Source: an uncultured Eubacterium sp. (GTDB taxonomy: Bacteria; Bacillota; Clostridia; Oscillospirales; Acutalibacteraceae). From it: a stretch of 41,950 nucleotides of DNA. The position numbers were made by a program, and so were the translations under genes. Under the pieces are notes generated by a model. That model made no database searches. It saw only the letters and a list, made by a program, of their open reading frames with translations, and was not told where the DNA came from. Position 1 is the stretch's first letter. Every line of letters begins with the position of its first letter. Shown piece by piece: positions 15,685-24,519 of this stretch. The stretch spans positions 1-41,950 of the forward strand of contig UQPH01000009.1 of assembly GCA_900542875.1 (NCBI GenBank), given 5' to 3'.

Positions 15685-17001
15685 TTATTTTATCTCGGCA
15701 ACATACTTGCCGTATACCCAACAACTGCTGTTTGAAACAACGATTTTAACAGGATATTTATTATCCTTTGTTCTGGTGCTGACATCGCACTTCATCGACA
15801 AATCGGAAGCGGTAATTTTGGTACCTCTGGGCACAAGAACGGTAACCGTAGCGTCATCAAGATAAGTAACGCTGAGATTCTCGCCTGACTTCGCACCCTC
15901 AACGGTAATATCGCTTCTGCTTACCCTTACGACCTGCTCAACATAATTTGAGCTGATTGTAACGGTTGCCGTAACGGTGGGGACATTATCAAGCACTGCA
16001 ACGCCGTTAATCGAATCGGTTGCAAAATCAAATTTCTGCGTTCCTACCGTAAGGTCGGAAAAATCAATAGTTCCTATATTAGCAGTGGAAATATCGGCAC
16101 TTGCAAGAACTCCCGCTTTAAGATTATTGACCGAATAAGAAACGCTGAATACGGAATCATCTATTCCCTCCGGCTTATCCTCAAAGACAGCCGAAACCGG
16201 AAGAGTCACAACCTTTAATACAGGGAGCGTAACGGAGATATTTTTTACTTGCTTAGAGGCATCGTTTCTGGAGGATAAGGTAAGATAATTCGTTATAATT
16301 CCGTCGCCGTCGATATAAACATCGCAGTCCTGAGTAAACTGCTCGGTCAAATCGGTTTTGTCACCGAAATTAACCTGACAGTAAAGTTTATTAATCTTAT
16401 CAACATAGGTTTTCGGACCCGACACGGTGATCTTATCCTCACTCAAAACGGGAGTGCCGAAAACATAGCCGTCGGCAACAACGCTGTCATCATACTGCAA
16501 ATTAACATCAAATGTCTTTGTTTGGTCAACATCGTAATAGCAATCAACTGCTGACGGATACACCGAATCAACAGAGAAATCGAGCGTATTTGATTTATTC
16601 TTAACGGTAATCGGAACTTTTTGATCGCCCGTTTTGCTGACAGCCGAAGTATCAAAACCGATATCAAGGTCATTTTCGGTGACCTGACCGACGATATACT
16701 TTGCACCCGATACGGTAATGCTGACTTCAACTGTGTCCTGAAGGGTATAATACTGCATACCCAGTTGCTCGCTGATTTGGTCCGAAAGCTTAATCGGAAC
16801 TTCTACCTTGACCGTTCTCGTTTCCTCCGAGCCTACGCTGATGGAACTTGTTATCCAAACAACAACGGCGAGAAAAATAGACAAAGCAAACAAATACTTG
16901 TCGTTATAAATAAGTTTTGAAAAAGAAAAACTATGACGCTTTTTATTTTTATTTTCAGCGGTATTCTTTTTCTTGGGAGATTTTTCAGTTTTTTTACTCA
17001 T
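15685..17001 (-). CDS. cdaR: CdaR/YbbR-domain protein, regulator of c-di-AMP synthase
   Basis: 438 residues. A very basic cytoplasmic N-terminus (many Lys) is followed by one membrane helix (about 34-54, FALSIFLAVVVWITSSISVG). An extracytosolic region then holds several YbbR repeats, each containing a variant of VTVSGPKTYVDKI or VEVSITVSGAKYIVG. CdaR proteins bind and modulate the membrane diadenylate cyclase CdaA. The gene overlaps cdaA by eight bases, as is common in Firmicutes. The usual third gene, glmM, is absent from this locus; a terminator follows instead. Confidence 0.92.
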   Translation of the reverse strand: MSKKTEKSPKKKNTAENKNKKRHSFSFSKLIYNDKYLFALSIFLAVVVWITSSISVGSEETRTVKVEVPIKLSDQISEQLGMQYYTLQDTVEVSITVSGAKYIVGQVTENDLDIGFDTSAVSKTGDQKVPITVKNKSNTLDFSVDSVYPSAVDCYYDVDQTKTFDVNLQYDDSVVADGYVFGTPVLSEDKITVSGPKTYVDKINKLYCQVNFGDKTDLTEQFTQDCDVYIDGDGIITNYLTLSSRNDASKQVKNISVTLPVLKVVTLPVSAVFEDKPEGIDDSVFSVSYSVNNLKAGVLASADISTANIGTIDFSDLTVGTQKFDFATDSINGVAVLDNVPTVTATVTISSNYVEQVVRVSRSDITVEGAKSGENLSVTYLDDATVTVLVPRGTKITASDLSMKCDVSTRTKDNKYPVKIVVSNSSCWVYGKYVAEIK

Positions 17002-17926
17002 TACCCTTAAACCTCCTTGTTATTTTTGAAATAATCTTATCATCTGCGGAGGTTCCGCTGGGGATATATAAATTTGTAAGAATATCACGCATATCACCCG
17101 TTGATATATCGTGGTGGAGCGTTCCGTTTACGGCATAGCTGATAGCACCCGTTTCCTCACTGACAACAAAGGCAACAGCGTCGCTCTGCTCGGAAATGCC
17201 GATAGCGGCTCTGTGTCTGGTACCGAGAGCGGAAGACACGGAATTATTATTTTTTGTCAGCGGCAGTATACAGCCTGCGGCATAAACACTGTCGCCCCTG
17301 ATAACCATTGCTCCGTCATGAAGCGGAGATTTGGGGTAAAATATATTACATAAAAGTTCTCTCGAACATTTACCGTCGATAAGCGTACCGGTGGAAATAA
17401 TATCACCCAGAAGAGATTCGTTTTCAAAGACGATAAGAGCGCCGATTTTATCGTCCGACATATCGGCACACGCCTTACATACGGCGTCAACGGTCTTTTT
17501 CATCTCCGCAATATCAACGGCAACGCCCGAATTAAATATACTCTTAAACGCTTTTCTGGTGGTGCCCTTACCCATTTGCTCAAGAATATTACGGATTTCG
17601 GGGCTGAAAAGAATTACCAAGATAAGAAGAATATTGGTAAATATCATTCTTAAAATATAACTCGACGCCACCATACCGAAAAAGGTAACAAGAAAGTAAA
17701 CCAAAACGAGAAACAGCAATCCTTTAATAAGTTGCATTGCCCGAGTTTCACGAATTACTCTGATAACAAGAAAGAGTATTACGGCAACAAAAAGAATATC
17801 AATGAAATCAATCGCTCTAAAAGTGCTGAACAGACCCTTTACCTGCGAAAAGAAATCAACGATGGAGTTGCCCAAATTTTTTATATATCTGAATCTAAAT
17901 TGGATAACCAAATCATACAAAGGCAT
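16994..17926 (-). CDS. cdaA: CdaA, membrane diadenylate cyclase
   Basis: Makes c-di-AMP from two ATP, an essential second messenger for osmotic and cell-wall balance. About 310 residues with three N-terminal membrane helices (about residues 42-57, 65-85 and 93-108) and a DAC domain. The domain carries the two catalytic motifs D-G-A (204-206, in SPLHDGAMVIRGD) and G-T-R-H-R (235-239, in ALGTRHRAAIGIS). The N-terminus is about 35 residues longer than in Bacillus CdaA. The start at 17926 is preferred because GGGA lies about seven bases before it; an in-frame TTG at 17941 and ATG at 17935 are alternatives. It lies 71 bases after the desulfurase gene on the same strand, possibly with its own promoter. 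Confidence 0.94.
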   Translation of the reverse strand: MPLYDLVIQFRFRYIKNLGNSIVDFFSQVKGLFSTFRAIDFIDILFVAVILFLVIRVIRETRAMQLIKGLLFLVLVYFLVTFFGMVASSYILRMIFTNILLILVILFSPEIRNILEQMGKGTTRKAFKSIFNSGVAVDIAEMKKTVDAVCKACADMSDDKIGALIVFENESLLGDIISTGTLIDGKCSRELLCNIFYPKSPLHDGAMVIRGDSVYAAGCILPLTKNNNSVSSALGTRHRAAIGISEQSDAVAFVVSEETGAISYAVNGTLHHDISTGDMRDILTNLYIPSGTSADDKIISKITRRFKGNE

Positions 17927-17997
17927 ATTATACATTCCCAAACTACAAATTTAACTGTATTTATCATAACACAAAACGAGCAATAAATAAAGTATAT

Positions 17998-19128
17998 TCA
18001 TAACTTTTTTACAACATCAACAAAAGTTAAACATTCTTTTTTAACATTAAACGCACCCGGACTGACTCTGACGGTACCGATTTTTTCCGTATTAAAATGC
18101 TTATGTGCAAGCGGTGAGCAATGAAGTCCGGCTCTGACGCAAATACCGTTATCGCCCAAAACGGCGGCGACTTTTTCACACGGCACATTCTTAACATTAA
18201 ATGAAAGAATCGGCATTGTCTTATTCTTATTAGGACGGGGAGTATACAAAATAACATTGTTAAGAGAAGAAAGCATATCGTAAAGAGCAAAAACAAGCGA
18301 CATCTCGTGGCTGTATATTTTATCCCTGCCAAAGGAATTAATAAAGTCTATGCCTCGTCCCACGGAAATAATACCCGTATTATTAAGAGTGCCTGCCTCA
18401 AATCTGTCGGGCAAAAAATCAGGCTGAGTAAGAAGCGATGAACTGCTGCCCGTACCGCCCTCCATAAGAGTATCAAGAGTAACATCATCACAGACAGCCA
18501 TAAATCCGGTGCCCATTAAACCGTAAAGGCACTTATGCCCCGGAGCACAAAAAATATCTATATTATCTCTCTTTGCGTTTATGTCGGCTACCCCTGCGCC
18601 CTGTGCACCGTCAACAATAAAACGGATACCGTGATTTTTGCAGAGTTCGCCTATCTTTCTTATAGGAAGCGAAACGCCGAAAACATTTGACGAATGAGTG
18701 CTGACAATCAGAGAAGTATTCTCTTTTATTAGAGATGAAAAGGCTGCGACCGTCTCGTCTTCGTCAAAAGAAAACGGTGCAATGTCATAGGTGCAAATAC
18801 CGTCAAGATAAAGTTTATTCACCACTCTGGCAACGCTGTTGTGCTCAAGAGAGGAAATAATTATATGCTCTCCCTTTTTAACGCTGCCCTTTATCGCCAT
18901 ATTAAGTGCTTCGGTACAATTCTTTGTAAAAACAACATTTTGAGGAGAAAAGCCGAAGAACTTCCCCACTCTTTCTCTGACCGAATATATTTTTTCTGCC
19001 GATGCAAGACTCTGTGTATAGCCTCCTCTGCCGCTGTTAAAGGAATAATTATTAACCGACGGCATAACAGACAAAAGTACATTCTTTGGTTTTGGATAAG
19101 ATGTTGCCGCATTATCTAAATATATCAT
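17998..19128 (-). CDS. Cysteine desulfurase-like class V aminotransferase
   Basis: 376 residues, PLP-dependent, SufS/NifS-like. It opens MIYLDNAATSYPKP, typical of the desulfurase subfamily often found next to DUF3343 genes. Further markers are SSLEHNSVAR, the PLP-binding IVDGAQGAGV (Asp and Gln), the Schiff-base Lys199 in CAPGHKCLYG, and the active-site loop Cys337 in RAGLHCSPLAHK. It would remove sulfur or selenium from cysteine or selenocysteine. It overlaps the DUF3343 gene by four bases, so the small protein is a candidate acceptor of the released chalcogen. No iron-sulfur scaffold gene is nearby. The link to selenium is from family knowledge, not from this sequence. Confidence 0.88.
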   Translation of the reverse strand: MIYLDNAATSYPKPKNVLLSVMPSVNNYSFNSGRGGYTQSLASAEKIYSVRERVGKFFGFSPQNVVFTKNCTEALNMAIKGSVKKGEHIIISSLEHNSVARVVNKLYLDGICTYDIAPFSFDEDETVAAFSSLIKENTSLIVSTHSSNVFGVSLPIRKIGELCKNHGIRFIVDGAQGAGVADINAKRDNIDIFCAPGHKCLYGLMGTGFMAVCDDVTLDTLMEGGTGSSSSLLTQPDFLPDRFEAGTLNNTGIISVGRGIDFINSFGRDKIYSHEMSLVFALYDMLSSLNNVILYTPRPNKNKTMPILSFNVKNVPCEKVAAVLGDNGICVRAGLHCSPLAHKHFNTEKIGTVRVSPGAFNVKKECLTFVDVVKKL

Positions 19129-19343
19129 AACACTTCATCGCCGATTATTCTGATTTTGTATCGACGCAAAAGTTCAACGGAGCGTTCACAGTCCGAGGCG
19201 TCCACCCTCAATGCAAAACCGCAGCCGTCTGCCGCACCCGGATGTTCCAGACGGGAAACGGAGGTTGAAATTCCGTTGCTTCTGAGTATTTTTACTCCTC
19301 TTTGGGCATTGGTGACAGAGCCCACCTTTATTTCCTGCTGCAT
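19125..19343 (-). CDS. DUF3343 protein, putative sulfur/selenium carrier
   Basis: 72 residues with no membrane segment. It matches the DUF3343 pattern: an N-terminal strand-helix with S-x-x-x-A-x-R-x-x-x-I/L-R (SVTNAQRGVKILRSNGI) and the central motif DGCGFALRV, where the Cys-Gly is the proposed reactive cysteine. It is small, like thiol carriers such as TusA. GGTGAT is placed three bases before the ATG. It is the first gene of a two-gene unit with the desulfurase. The role as carrier is a family-level proposal. Confidence 0.78.
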   Translation of the reverse strand: MQQEIKVGSVTNAQRGVKILRSNGISTSVSRLEHPGAADGCGFALRVDASDCERSVELLRRYKIRIIGDEVL

Positions 19344-19400
19344 ATTATCACCTCGTTTTTTTGCAGAGTACTATAATATAATATGCCGAAAAATAAAAAT

Positions 19401-19448
19401 AGACATAAACCATACAGCGCAATAAAATGCGATATACGATTTATGTCT
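19401..19448 (-). terminator. Hairpin terminator after the acidic unknown gene
   Basis: AGACATAAA (19401-19409) pairs with TTTATGTCT (19440-19448), with an inner CGCA/TGCG hairpin. On the minus strand it is followed by TATTTTTATTTTT. It separates the acidic unknown gene from the DUF3343 gene. Confidence 0.65.
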
Positions 19449-19497
19449 AAAAAGAATATATATTACAGAGTGGTTTAGGGGCTTTATCGACAGTCTG

Positions 19498-20073
19498 TTA
19501 TACTATCATACCGCCCTCTATCCATGACATAACGGATGGGTATTCTTCTTTATAAGCATCGAGTTTTTCGCTGTTTGAATCGACAAATGCGGTGAACTCG
19601 TCCACATCCTCAAAATCAAAGGTAAAGTCCTGAATAAAATCATATGTTGCCGTAAAAAAGTAATCAAACAAGTCGTCGCTCGAAAAGCATTCAAGCAATT
19701 TATCTGCCACAATTTCGGTATAATAGTCGAGGGCGTTTTTGAGTTTAAGTTCGTCATTTTCGTCAAATGTATCTATATTTTCCTCATTCTCGCAGAACTC
19801 GACAACTTCGTTTTGAGATATACCGAGCCTTGCAAGGTAGTCGATAACATCCTCATATCCGGTCTCATTGGTTTCATCATAAAGTCGATATTCAAACTCA
19901 CCGATAAGGTTTTGAACAGCAACAGCTTTAAGCACGCAGTCAATATCGTGTCCCGGCTCGTCGGTTATAACAAATCCGTCCTGCTCAAACTCGCCCCAAA
20001 AAAGTTCATAAAGTCTTGTATACTTATCCTTTTCTTCAAAAATCGCTTCGTGAATAAACGAAAACAAATCCAT
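19498..20073 (-). CDS. Acidic protein of unknown function
   Basis: 191 residues, not recognised. It is strongly acidic (many Asp and Glu, several EDV and DEND runs), rich in Phe and Tyr, with no signal peptide, membrane helix or cysteine motif. The sequence appears mostly helical, with a repeated F-x-x-D-F-x-F-D-type stretch near residues 150-165. ATG 20073 is preferred to 20079 because GGAGG is eight bases before it and only two before the other. It has its own promoter (TTGAAA-17-TACAAT) and a terminator, so it is a single-gene unit. Confidence 0.7.
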   Translation of the reverse strand: MDLFSFIHEAIFEEKDKYTRLYELFWGEFEQDGFVITDEPGHDIDCVLKAVAVQNLIGEFEYRLYDETNETGYEDVIDYLARLGISQNEVVEFCENEENIDTFDENDELKLKNALDYYTEIVADKLLECFSSDDLFDYFFTATYDFIQDFTFDFEDVDEFTAFVDSNSEKLDAYKEEYPSVMSWIEGGMIV

Positions 20074-20113
20074 TTTCATATCCTCCGTAAAAGTAGTCTT
20101 CTAAAACAGATAT

Positions 20114-20142
20114 ATTGTATATCATACCGCCGTAATTTTCAA
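20114..20142 (-). promoter_or_regulatory. Promoter of the acidic unknown gene
   Basis: Minus strand TTGAAA (complement of 20137-20142), 17-base spacer, TACAAT (complement of 20114-20119). It is back to back with the promoter of the mutarotase-like gene. Confidence 0.7.
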
Positions 20143-20144
20143 TA

Positions 20145-20173
20145 TTGCATTATTAATATTTTTAATATATAAT
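20145..20173 (+). promoter_or_regulatory. Promoter of the LacX-like and nadE genes
   Basis: TTGCAT at 20145-20150, 17-base spacer, perfect TATAAT at 20168-20173, then a leader of about 34 bases. Its -35 begins only two bases beyond the divergent -35, so the two promoters share one 60-base region. Confidence 0.75.
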
Positions 20174-20213
20174 GAATTATGTATATAGTGATTACACAAA
20201 GGGTTGTGATTAA

Positions 20214-21089
20214 ATGAAGTACAGACTTAAAAGTAACGAAGCCGAGATATTTGTTTTGCAGGAGGGGGCTATGCTTACCTCTATGATAAAGGACGGCACG
20301 GAATATCTTTGGCAGGGTGATGAGGCACACTGGTCGGGACAGGCTCCGATTTGCTTTCCGATAGTGGGCGTCATAAAAAACAACGAGGGCACGGCGTACG
20401 GCAAAAAATGCAGTATGAAAAGGCACGGAGTTGCAAGAATAAGCCCGTTTGAGTTAAAGGAAAAATGTGAAAACTCGGTAACTTTCATTCAAAAATCGAG
20501 CGACAAAACAAGGGAGCAATACCCATTTGATTACGAATTGGAGGTTAAATACACGCTTTTGAATTCAAGCGTAACGGTGACCTACACTGTAAAAAACACA
20601 TCAAATGAGAAAATGCCGTTTTCAATAGGCGGTCACCCGGCTTTTAACTGTCCGCTTACCAAAGACGAAAAATTTGAAGATTACAAGGTAGTATTCGATA
20701 ATCCGCTTGAAAAAGGATTCTTACGCCCCGACCACGAAACCGGACTTATAAACGGCGAGCAGAGATACGATTTATTCTGCGGCAAAAACAGCATCGATAT
20801 GCGTCACGATTTATTTGAAGAAAAGGACGCTATGGTATTTGACGATATAAAGCCGAAAAGCGCAACGCTGATAGGAAAAAGCAAAAAAGGCGTAAGACTC
20901 GAATATCAGGATATGAAAAATCTTCTGATATGGTCGGCATGCAACAAGGCTGAATTTATTGCTCTGGAGCCGTGGAGTGCAACTGCGGCATTTGATAACG
21001 AAAGCACGGCTCTCGAGGAAAAAAGAGACATTACTGTTTTAGAGCCGAACAGCGTCGCTGTATTTAACTACAAAATCACTTTAATATAA
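20214..21089 (+). CDS. Aldose 1-epimerase family protein (LacX-like)
   Basis: 291 residues, galactose mutarotase-like beta-sandwich. The family signature is seen in APICFPIVG (residues 44-52), KRHGVARISPFEL (the first conserved His71) and the catalytic-type His141 in FSIGGHPAFNCPL. A late Glu lies in FIALEPW. It interconverts anomers of an aldose or sugar phosphate; LacX-type members are of uncertain substrate. It has a strong promoter and a modest AAGGG ribosome site. It is followed after nine bases by nadE, with which it is likely co-transcribed, although no functional link is evident. Confidence 0.87.
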   Translation: MKYRLKSNEAEIFVLQEGAMLTSMIKDGTEYLWQGDEAHWSGQAPICFPIVGVIKNNEGTAYGKKCSMKRHGVARISPFELKEKCENSVTFIQKSSDKTREQYPFDYELEVKYTLLNSSVTVTYTVKNTSNEKMPFSIGGHPAFNCPLTKDEKFEDYKVVFDNPLEKGFLRPDHETGLINGEQRYDLFCGKNSIDMRHDLFEEKDAMVFDDIKPKSATLIGKSKKGVRLEYQDMKNLLIWSACNKAEFIALEPWSATAAFDNESTALEEKRDITVLEPNSVAVFNYKITLI

Positions 21090-21098
21090 GAGGAAAAT

Positions 21099-23000
21099 AT
21101 GAACTACGGTATGATTAGGCTTGCCTGCGCTTCACCGAAACTGAAAGTCGCAAGTCCAAGTTACAACAAAGGCGAAATAATAAAACTGATTGACGAGGCT
21201 TTGGAAAAGAATGTAAGAATTCTTGTAACTCCCGAGTTGTCCGTTACGGGTTACACCTGCGCAGATTTATTCTTTTCAAAGGCTTTACAAAACAAAGCGG
21301 AGGCAGCATTAAAAGAAATAACAGACTACACAAACGGTAAAAACATCTGTGTTATCGTAGGCGCTCCCGTTTCCTTTCTCAACTCGCTTTACAACTGCGC
21401 CGTTGTTATTGCCGACGGAGAAATAAAAGGTGTTGTACCAAAGCAGTGCATAGCAAACTACAACGAATTCTACGAAAAAAGATGGTTTGCTTCGGGCAGG
21501 GATTTTAAGAGCTTACAGCCGATAAGACTCTGCGGATTTGATACAAAAATCGGCTCGCAATTATTTGACCTCGGCGGCGGAGCGGTACTTGCAGCAGAAA
21601 TCTGCGAGGATTTATGGACGCCGAATCCACCGAGCAGCACAATGGCATGCCAAGGTGCAAATATAATAATAAACCTGTCGGCAAGCGACGAATATGTTTC
21701 AAAGGCACAGTACCGCAGAGATTTAATATCAAATCAATCGGCACGCTGTATATGCGCATATGCGTATACGAGCAGCGGAGTATATGAAAGTTCAACCGAT
21801 TTGGTATTCAGCGGTGCAACTCTGATATGCGAAAACGGTGCCGTTCTTGCCGAGGGTAAAAGATTTTCAAGAGAAAATGTGCTTACAATCGCCGATATAG
21901 ATATTGAAAAATTGAACGCCCAAAGGCAGAGCAATATGTCTTTTGAAAACATTAGCGGTGCAAGCGAGACAATTCCGATTAACTGCATTGACAACAGCGA
22001 CAACGATTTAAGTTACAGATACGTTGACCCGCACCCGTTCGTTCCGAGTGACAAGGCAAAGGTCAAGGAAAGATGCGAAGAAATATTTGCAATTCAGGCA
22101 AGCGGACTTGCAAAGAGAATCGAGCACGTCAACTCCGGCGGATGCATTATCGGCATAAGCGGCGGACTTGACAGCACTTTAGCGCTTCTTGTCAGCGTTC
22201 AGGCAATGAAACTGCTCGGCAAAAAAAGCAGCGACATTCTCGGCATTACAATGCCGGGCTTCGGCACAACGGACAGAACATACAAAAATGCCATCGAATT
22301 AATGAAATCGCTCGGAGTCGGCATAAAAGAAATCAGCATAAAAAACGCCTGCATTCAACATATGAAGGACATTGAGCACGACGAGAGCGTTAAAGACATA
22401 ACATATGAAAACACGCAGGCAAGAGAGAGAACGCAAATTCTCTTCGATATGGCCAACAAGCACGGCAAACTGTTAGTCGGAACGGGAGATTTATCCGAAC
22501 TTGCTATGGGCTGGTGCACATATAACGGCGACCATATGAGTATGTACGGAGTAAATGTTTCCGTACCGAAAACGCTGGTCAGATATTTGGTTGAATATGT
22601 GGCGCACGAGAGTGACGAAAAAACGAGGGAAATACTCCTCGACATACTCGACACACCCGTTTCTCCCGAACTTCTGCCACCCGACGAAAACGGAAAAATC
22701 GCACAAAAAACAGAGGACAACATAGGTCCTTACGAACTGCACGATTTCTTTTTATACAATTTTGTACGATTCGGATTTGACAAAGCAAAACTCAAAAGGC
22801 TGGCACAAAAAGCCTTTGACGGAACATATACAAATGATGAAATCGAAAAATGGCTGAATGTATTTATAAAGAGATTTTTCATTTCGCAGTTTAAGAGAAG
22901 TTGCATTCCCGACGGTCCTAAGGTCGGCTCGGTTTCACTCTCGCCGAGAGGAGACTGGAGAATGCCGAGTGACGCATCGTTTGAGGATTTTATAAAATAA
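21099..23000 (+). CDS. nadE: NadE, glutamine-dependent NAD+ synthetase
   Basis: Catalyses the last step of NAD+ synthesis from nicotinate adenine dinucleotide with glutamine as nitrogen donor. 633 residues in two domains. The N-terminal nitrilase-type glutaminase has the triad Glu46 (VTPELSVTGY), Lys115 (GVVPKQCIANY) and Cys169 (AAEICEDLW). The C-terminal synthetase has the pyrophosphate loop SGGLDST at 354-360, followed by GTGDLSELAMGW and YGVNVSVPKTLVRYL. Length and order match the fused bacterial enzyme. The ribosome site AGAGGAAAAT is close to the ATG. Confidence 0.96.
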   Translation: MNYGMIRLACASPKLKVASPSYNKGEIIKLIDEALEKNVRILVTPELSVTGYTCADLFFSKALQNKAEAALKEITDYTNGKNICVIVGAPVSFLNSLYNCAVVIADGEIKGVVPKQCIANYNEFYEKRWFASGRDFKSLQPIRLCGFDTKIGSQLFDLGGGAVLAAEICEDLWTPNPPSSTMACQGANIIINLSASDEYVSKAQYRRDLISNQSARCICAYAYTSSGVYESSTDLVFSGATLICENGAVLAEGKRFSRENVLTIADIDIEKLNAQRQSNMSFENISGASETIPINCIDNSDNDLSYRYVDPHPFVPSDKAKVKERCEEIFAIQASGLAKRIEHVNSGGCIIGISGGLDSTLALLVSVQAMKLLGKKSSDILGITMPGFGTTDRTYKNAIELMKSLGVGIKEISIKNACIQHMKDIEHDESVKDITYENTQARERTQILFDMANKHGKLLVGTGDLSELAMGWCTYNGDHMSMYGVNVSVPKTLVRYLVEYVAHESDEKTREILLDILDTPVSPELLPPDENGKIAQKTEDNIGPYELHDFFLYNFVRFGFDKAKLKRLAQKAFDGTYTNDEIEKWLNVFIKRFFISQFKRSCIPDGPKVGSVSLSPRGDWRMPSDASFEDFIK

Positions 23001-23004
23001 CACA

Positions 23005-23045
23005 AAAAACTACACCGTTAATCAAAGCACAACGGTGTAGTTTTT
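23005..23045. terminator. Bidirectional terminator between nadE and the GPH symporter gene
   Basis: AAAAACTACACCGTT (23005-23019) pairs perfectly with AACGGTGTAGTTTTT (23031-23045), giving T runs on both strands between two convergent genes. Confidence 0.9.
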
Positions 23046-23065
23046 ATATTATATATAATATAAAG

Positions 23066-24493
23066 TTATTGTTCTACGGTTTTTTCGTTTGCACGAACTT
23101 CGCTGAGTTCTTTACGCATAACCTTGAGCTTGGACTTTGAGAGGTCATAGCCGAAGATTAAAAGCAAAGCACAGGTGCCGAGGACTATTGCAGGTACAAG
23201 AGTGGAAATATCGTAAAGCCTGTTCATAACCTGCTCGGACAGAGCATGACCCGCTTTTGAGGCGGAAGCGTCATAATCAATGAGAGCAAGCAGTGCGTTA
23301 AGACCGACACCTGCAAGAGTTTGACCCAGTTTTCTTGCAAAAGAAACAACGGCATACCCTGTTCCCTCCTCTCGGCGGTGAGTGCGAACCTCATGCATAT
23401 CTATCACATCCATAACGAGAGCCCAAACTTCAAGTACAAGAAATGTTTGACCGAGTCCCGACATAAATGTAAAGACGAGAAAAACATAAGGATTATCGGT
23501 TTTGATAACAAAAAGAATGAGAGACGTCAAGGAGGCAAAAGCCATACCAAAACCGCAAAGTTCCTTTTTGCCGAACTTATCTATCAATTTATTCATAACG
23601 GGAATGAATATGGCCATAGGCAAATATGTGCAAACGGTTACCATGGCATATAGTCCGGGTTTATGAAAATAGTCGGTAAAAAGATAGGTAAAGGTAGACT
23701 GATAATAGAACTGAAACGCTATAAGCATCATTGAGACAAGGCAGAGAAATACGAACGAACGATTATGTGCCAAATCCCTAATTGACTTAAATACGGAATA
23801 ATCTCCTTTTTCCTTTTGAAGCGGTGCAACACGCTCCTTAGTCATCTTATAATGGCAGAAGAAAATGAGCACCGACAGTACTGCAAGCACAGCCACGCAA
23901 GCGGTAAATTTATTTCCGTCAAGAGTTTTAATAACCGCACCGGAAGCATCTGTACCCGTGGTGGTATAAACTATCATCGGAAGAAGAATTGTGCCCGGGA
24001 GTCCGCCCAGACCCGCACCGATTGAACGCCACATAGAAAGCGACGAGCGTTCTTTTTCGTCATCGGTGATAACGCTCGCAAGAGAGCCGTAAGGAATATT
24101 AACGGCAGTATACATCATTCCGTAAAGAATGTATGTAATATAGGCAAACAGCAGATATTTTGCTTCGCTGAGATTAGGTATAACCGTAAACATCAGCACC
24201 GCCGAAATCGCAAGCGGGATTGAAAACCAAAATATGTACGGTCTGAATTTGCCTTGTTTAGTCGGTTTTCTCGAATCTATAAAAGCGCCCCAAAGAGGGT
24301 CGTTAACAGCATCCCAAATCCTCGCAATAAGGATAAGAACAACGATTTTTGCAGGGTCTATATTGAGCACGTCGGTATAAAACTTATTTTGAAAAGCACC
24401 GATAAGAGAAAAGGTGAGCAGTCCGCCCATATCACCGAGGGCATAACCTATCTTATCTTTTATCTTAATCCCGTGAGTCAAAGCATTTTTCAT
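23066..24493 (-). CDS. GPH-family sugar:cation symporter
   Basis: 475 residues with about twelve membrane helices, of the glycoside-pentoside-hexuronide family (MelB, XynB-like transporters). Typical features are the opening IKDKIGYALGDMGG, the loop ARIWDAVNDPLWGAFIDSR with the conserved Asp residues, RPYIFW, and later KFGKKELCGFG. It imports a glycoside or free sugar with Na+ or H+. As the last gene of the operon, after a sugar isomerase and a GH18 lipoprotein, it is likely the importer for whatever sugar these genes process. AGGGG precedes the ATG by six to seven bases. Confidence 0.93.
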   Translation of the reverse strand: MKNALTHGIKIKDKIGYALGDMGGLLTFSLIGAFQNKFYTDVLNIDPAKIVVLILIARIWDAVNDPLWGAFIDSRKPTKQGKFRPYIFWFSIPLAISAVLMFTVIPNLSEAKYLLFAYITYILYGMMYTAVNIPYGSLASVITDDEKERSSLSMWRSIGAGLGGLPGTILLPMIVYTTTGTDASGAVIKTLDGNKFTACVAVLAVLSVLIFFCHYKMTKERVAPLQKEKGDYSVFKSIRDLAHNRSFVFLCLVSMMLIAFQFYYQSTFTYLFTDYFHKPGLYAMVTVCTYLPMAIFIPVMNKLIDKFGKKELCGFGMAFASLTSLILFVIKTDNPYVFLVFTFMSGLGQTFLVLEVWALVMDVIDMHEVRTHRREEGTGYAVVSFARKLGQTLAGVGLNALLALIDYDASASKAGHALSEQVMNRLYDISTLVPAIVLGTCALLLIFGYDLSKSKLKVMRKELSEVRANEKTVEQ

Positions 24494-24519
24494 TAAATAC
24501 CCCTTTCATAAACGAAAAA

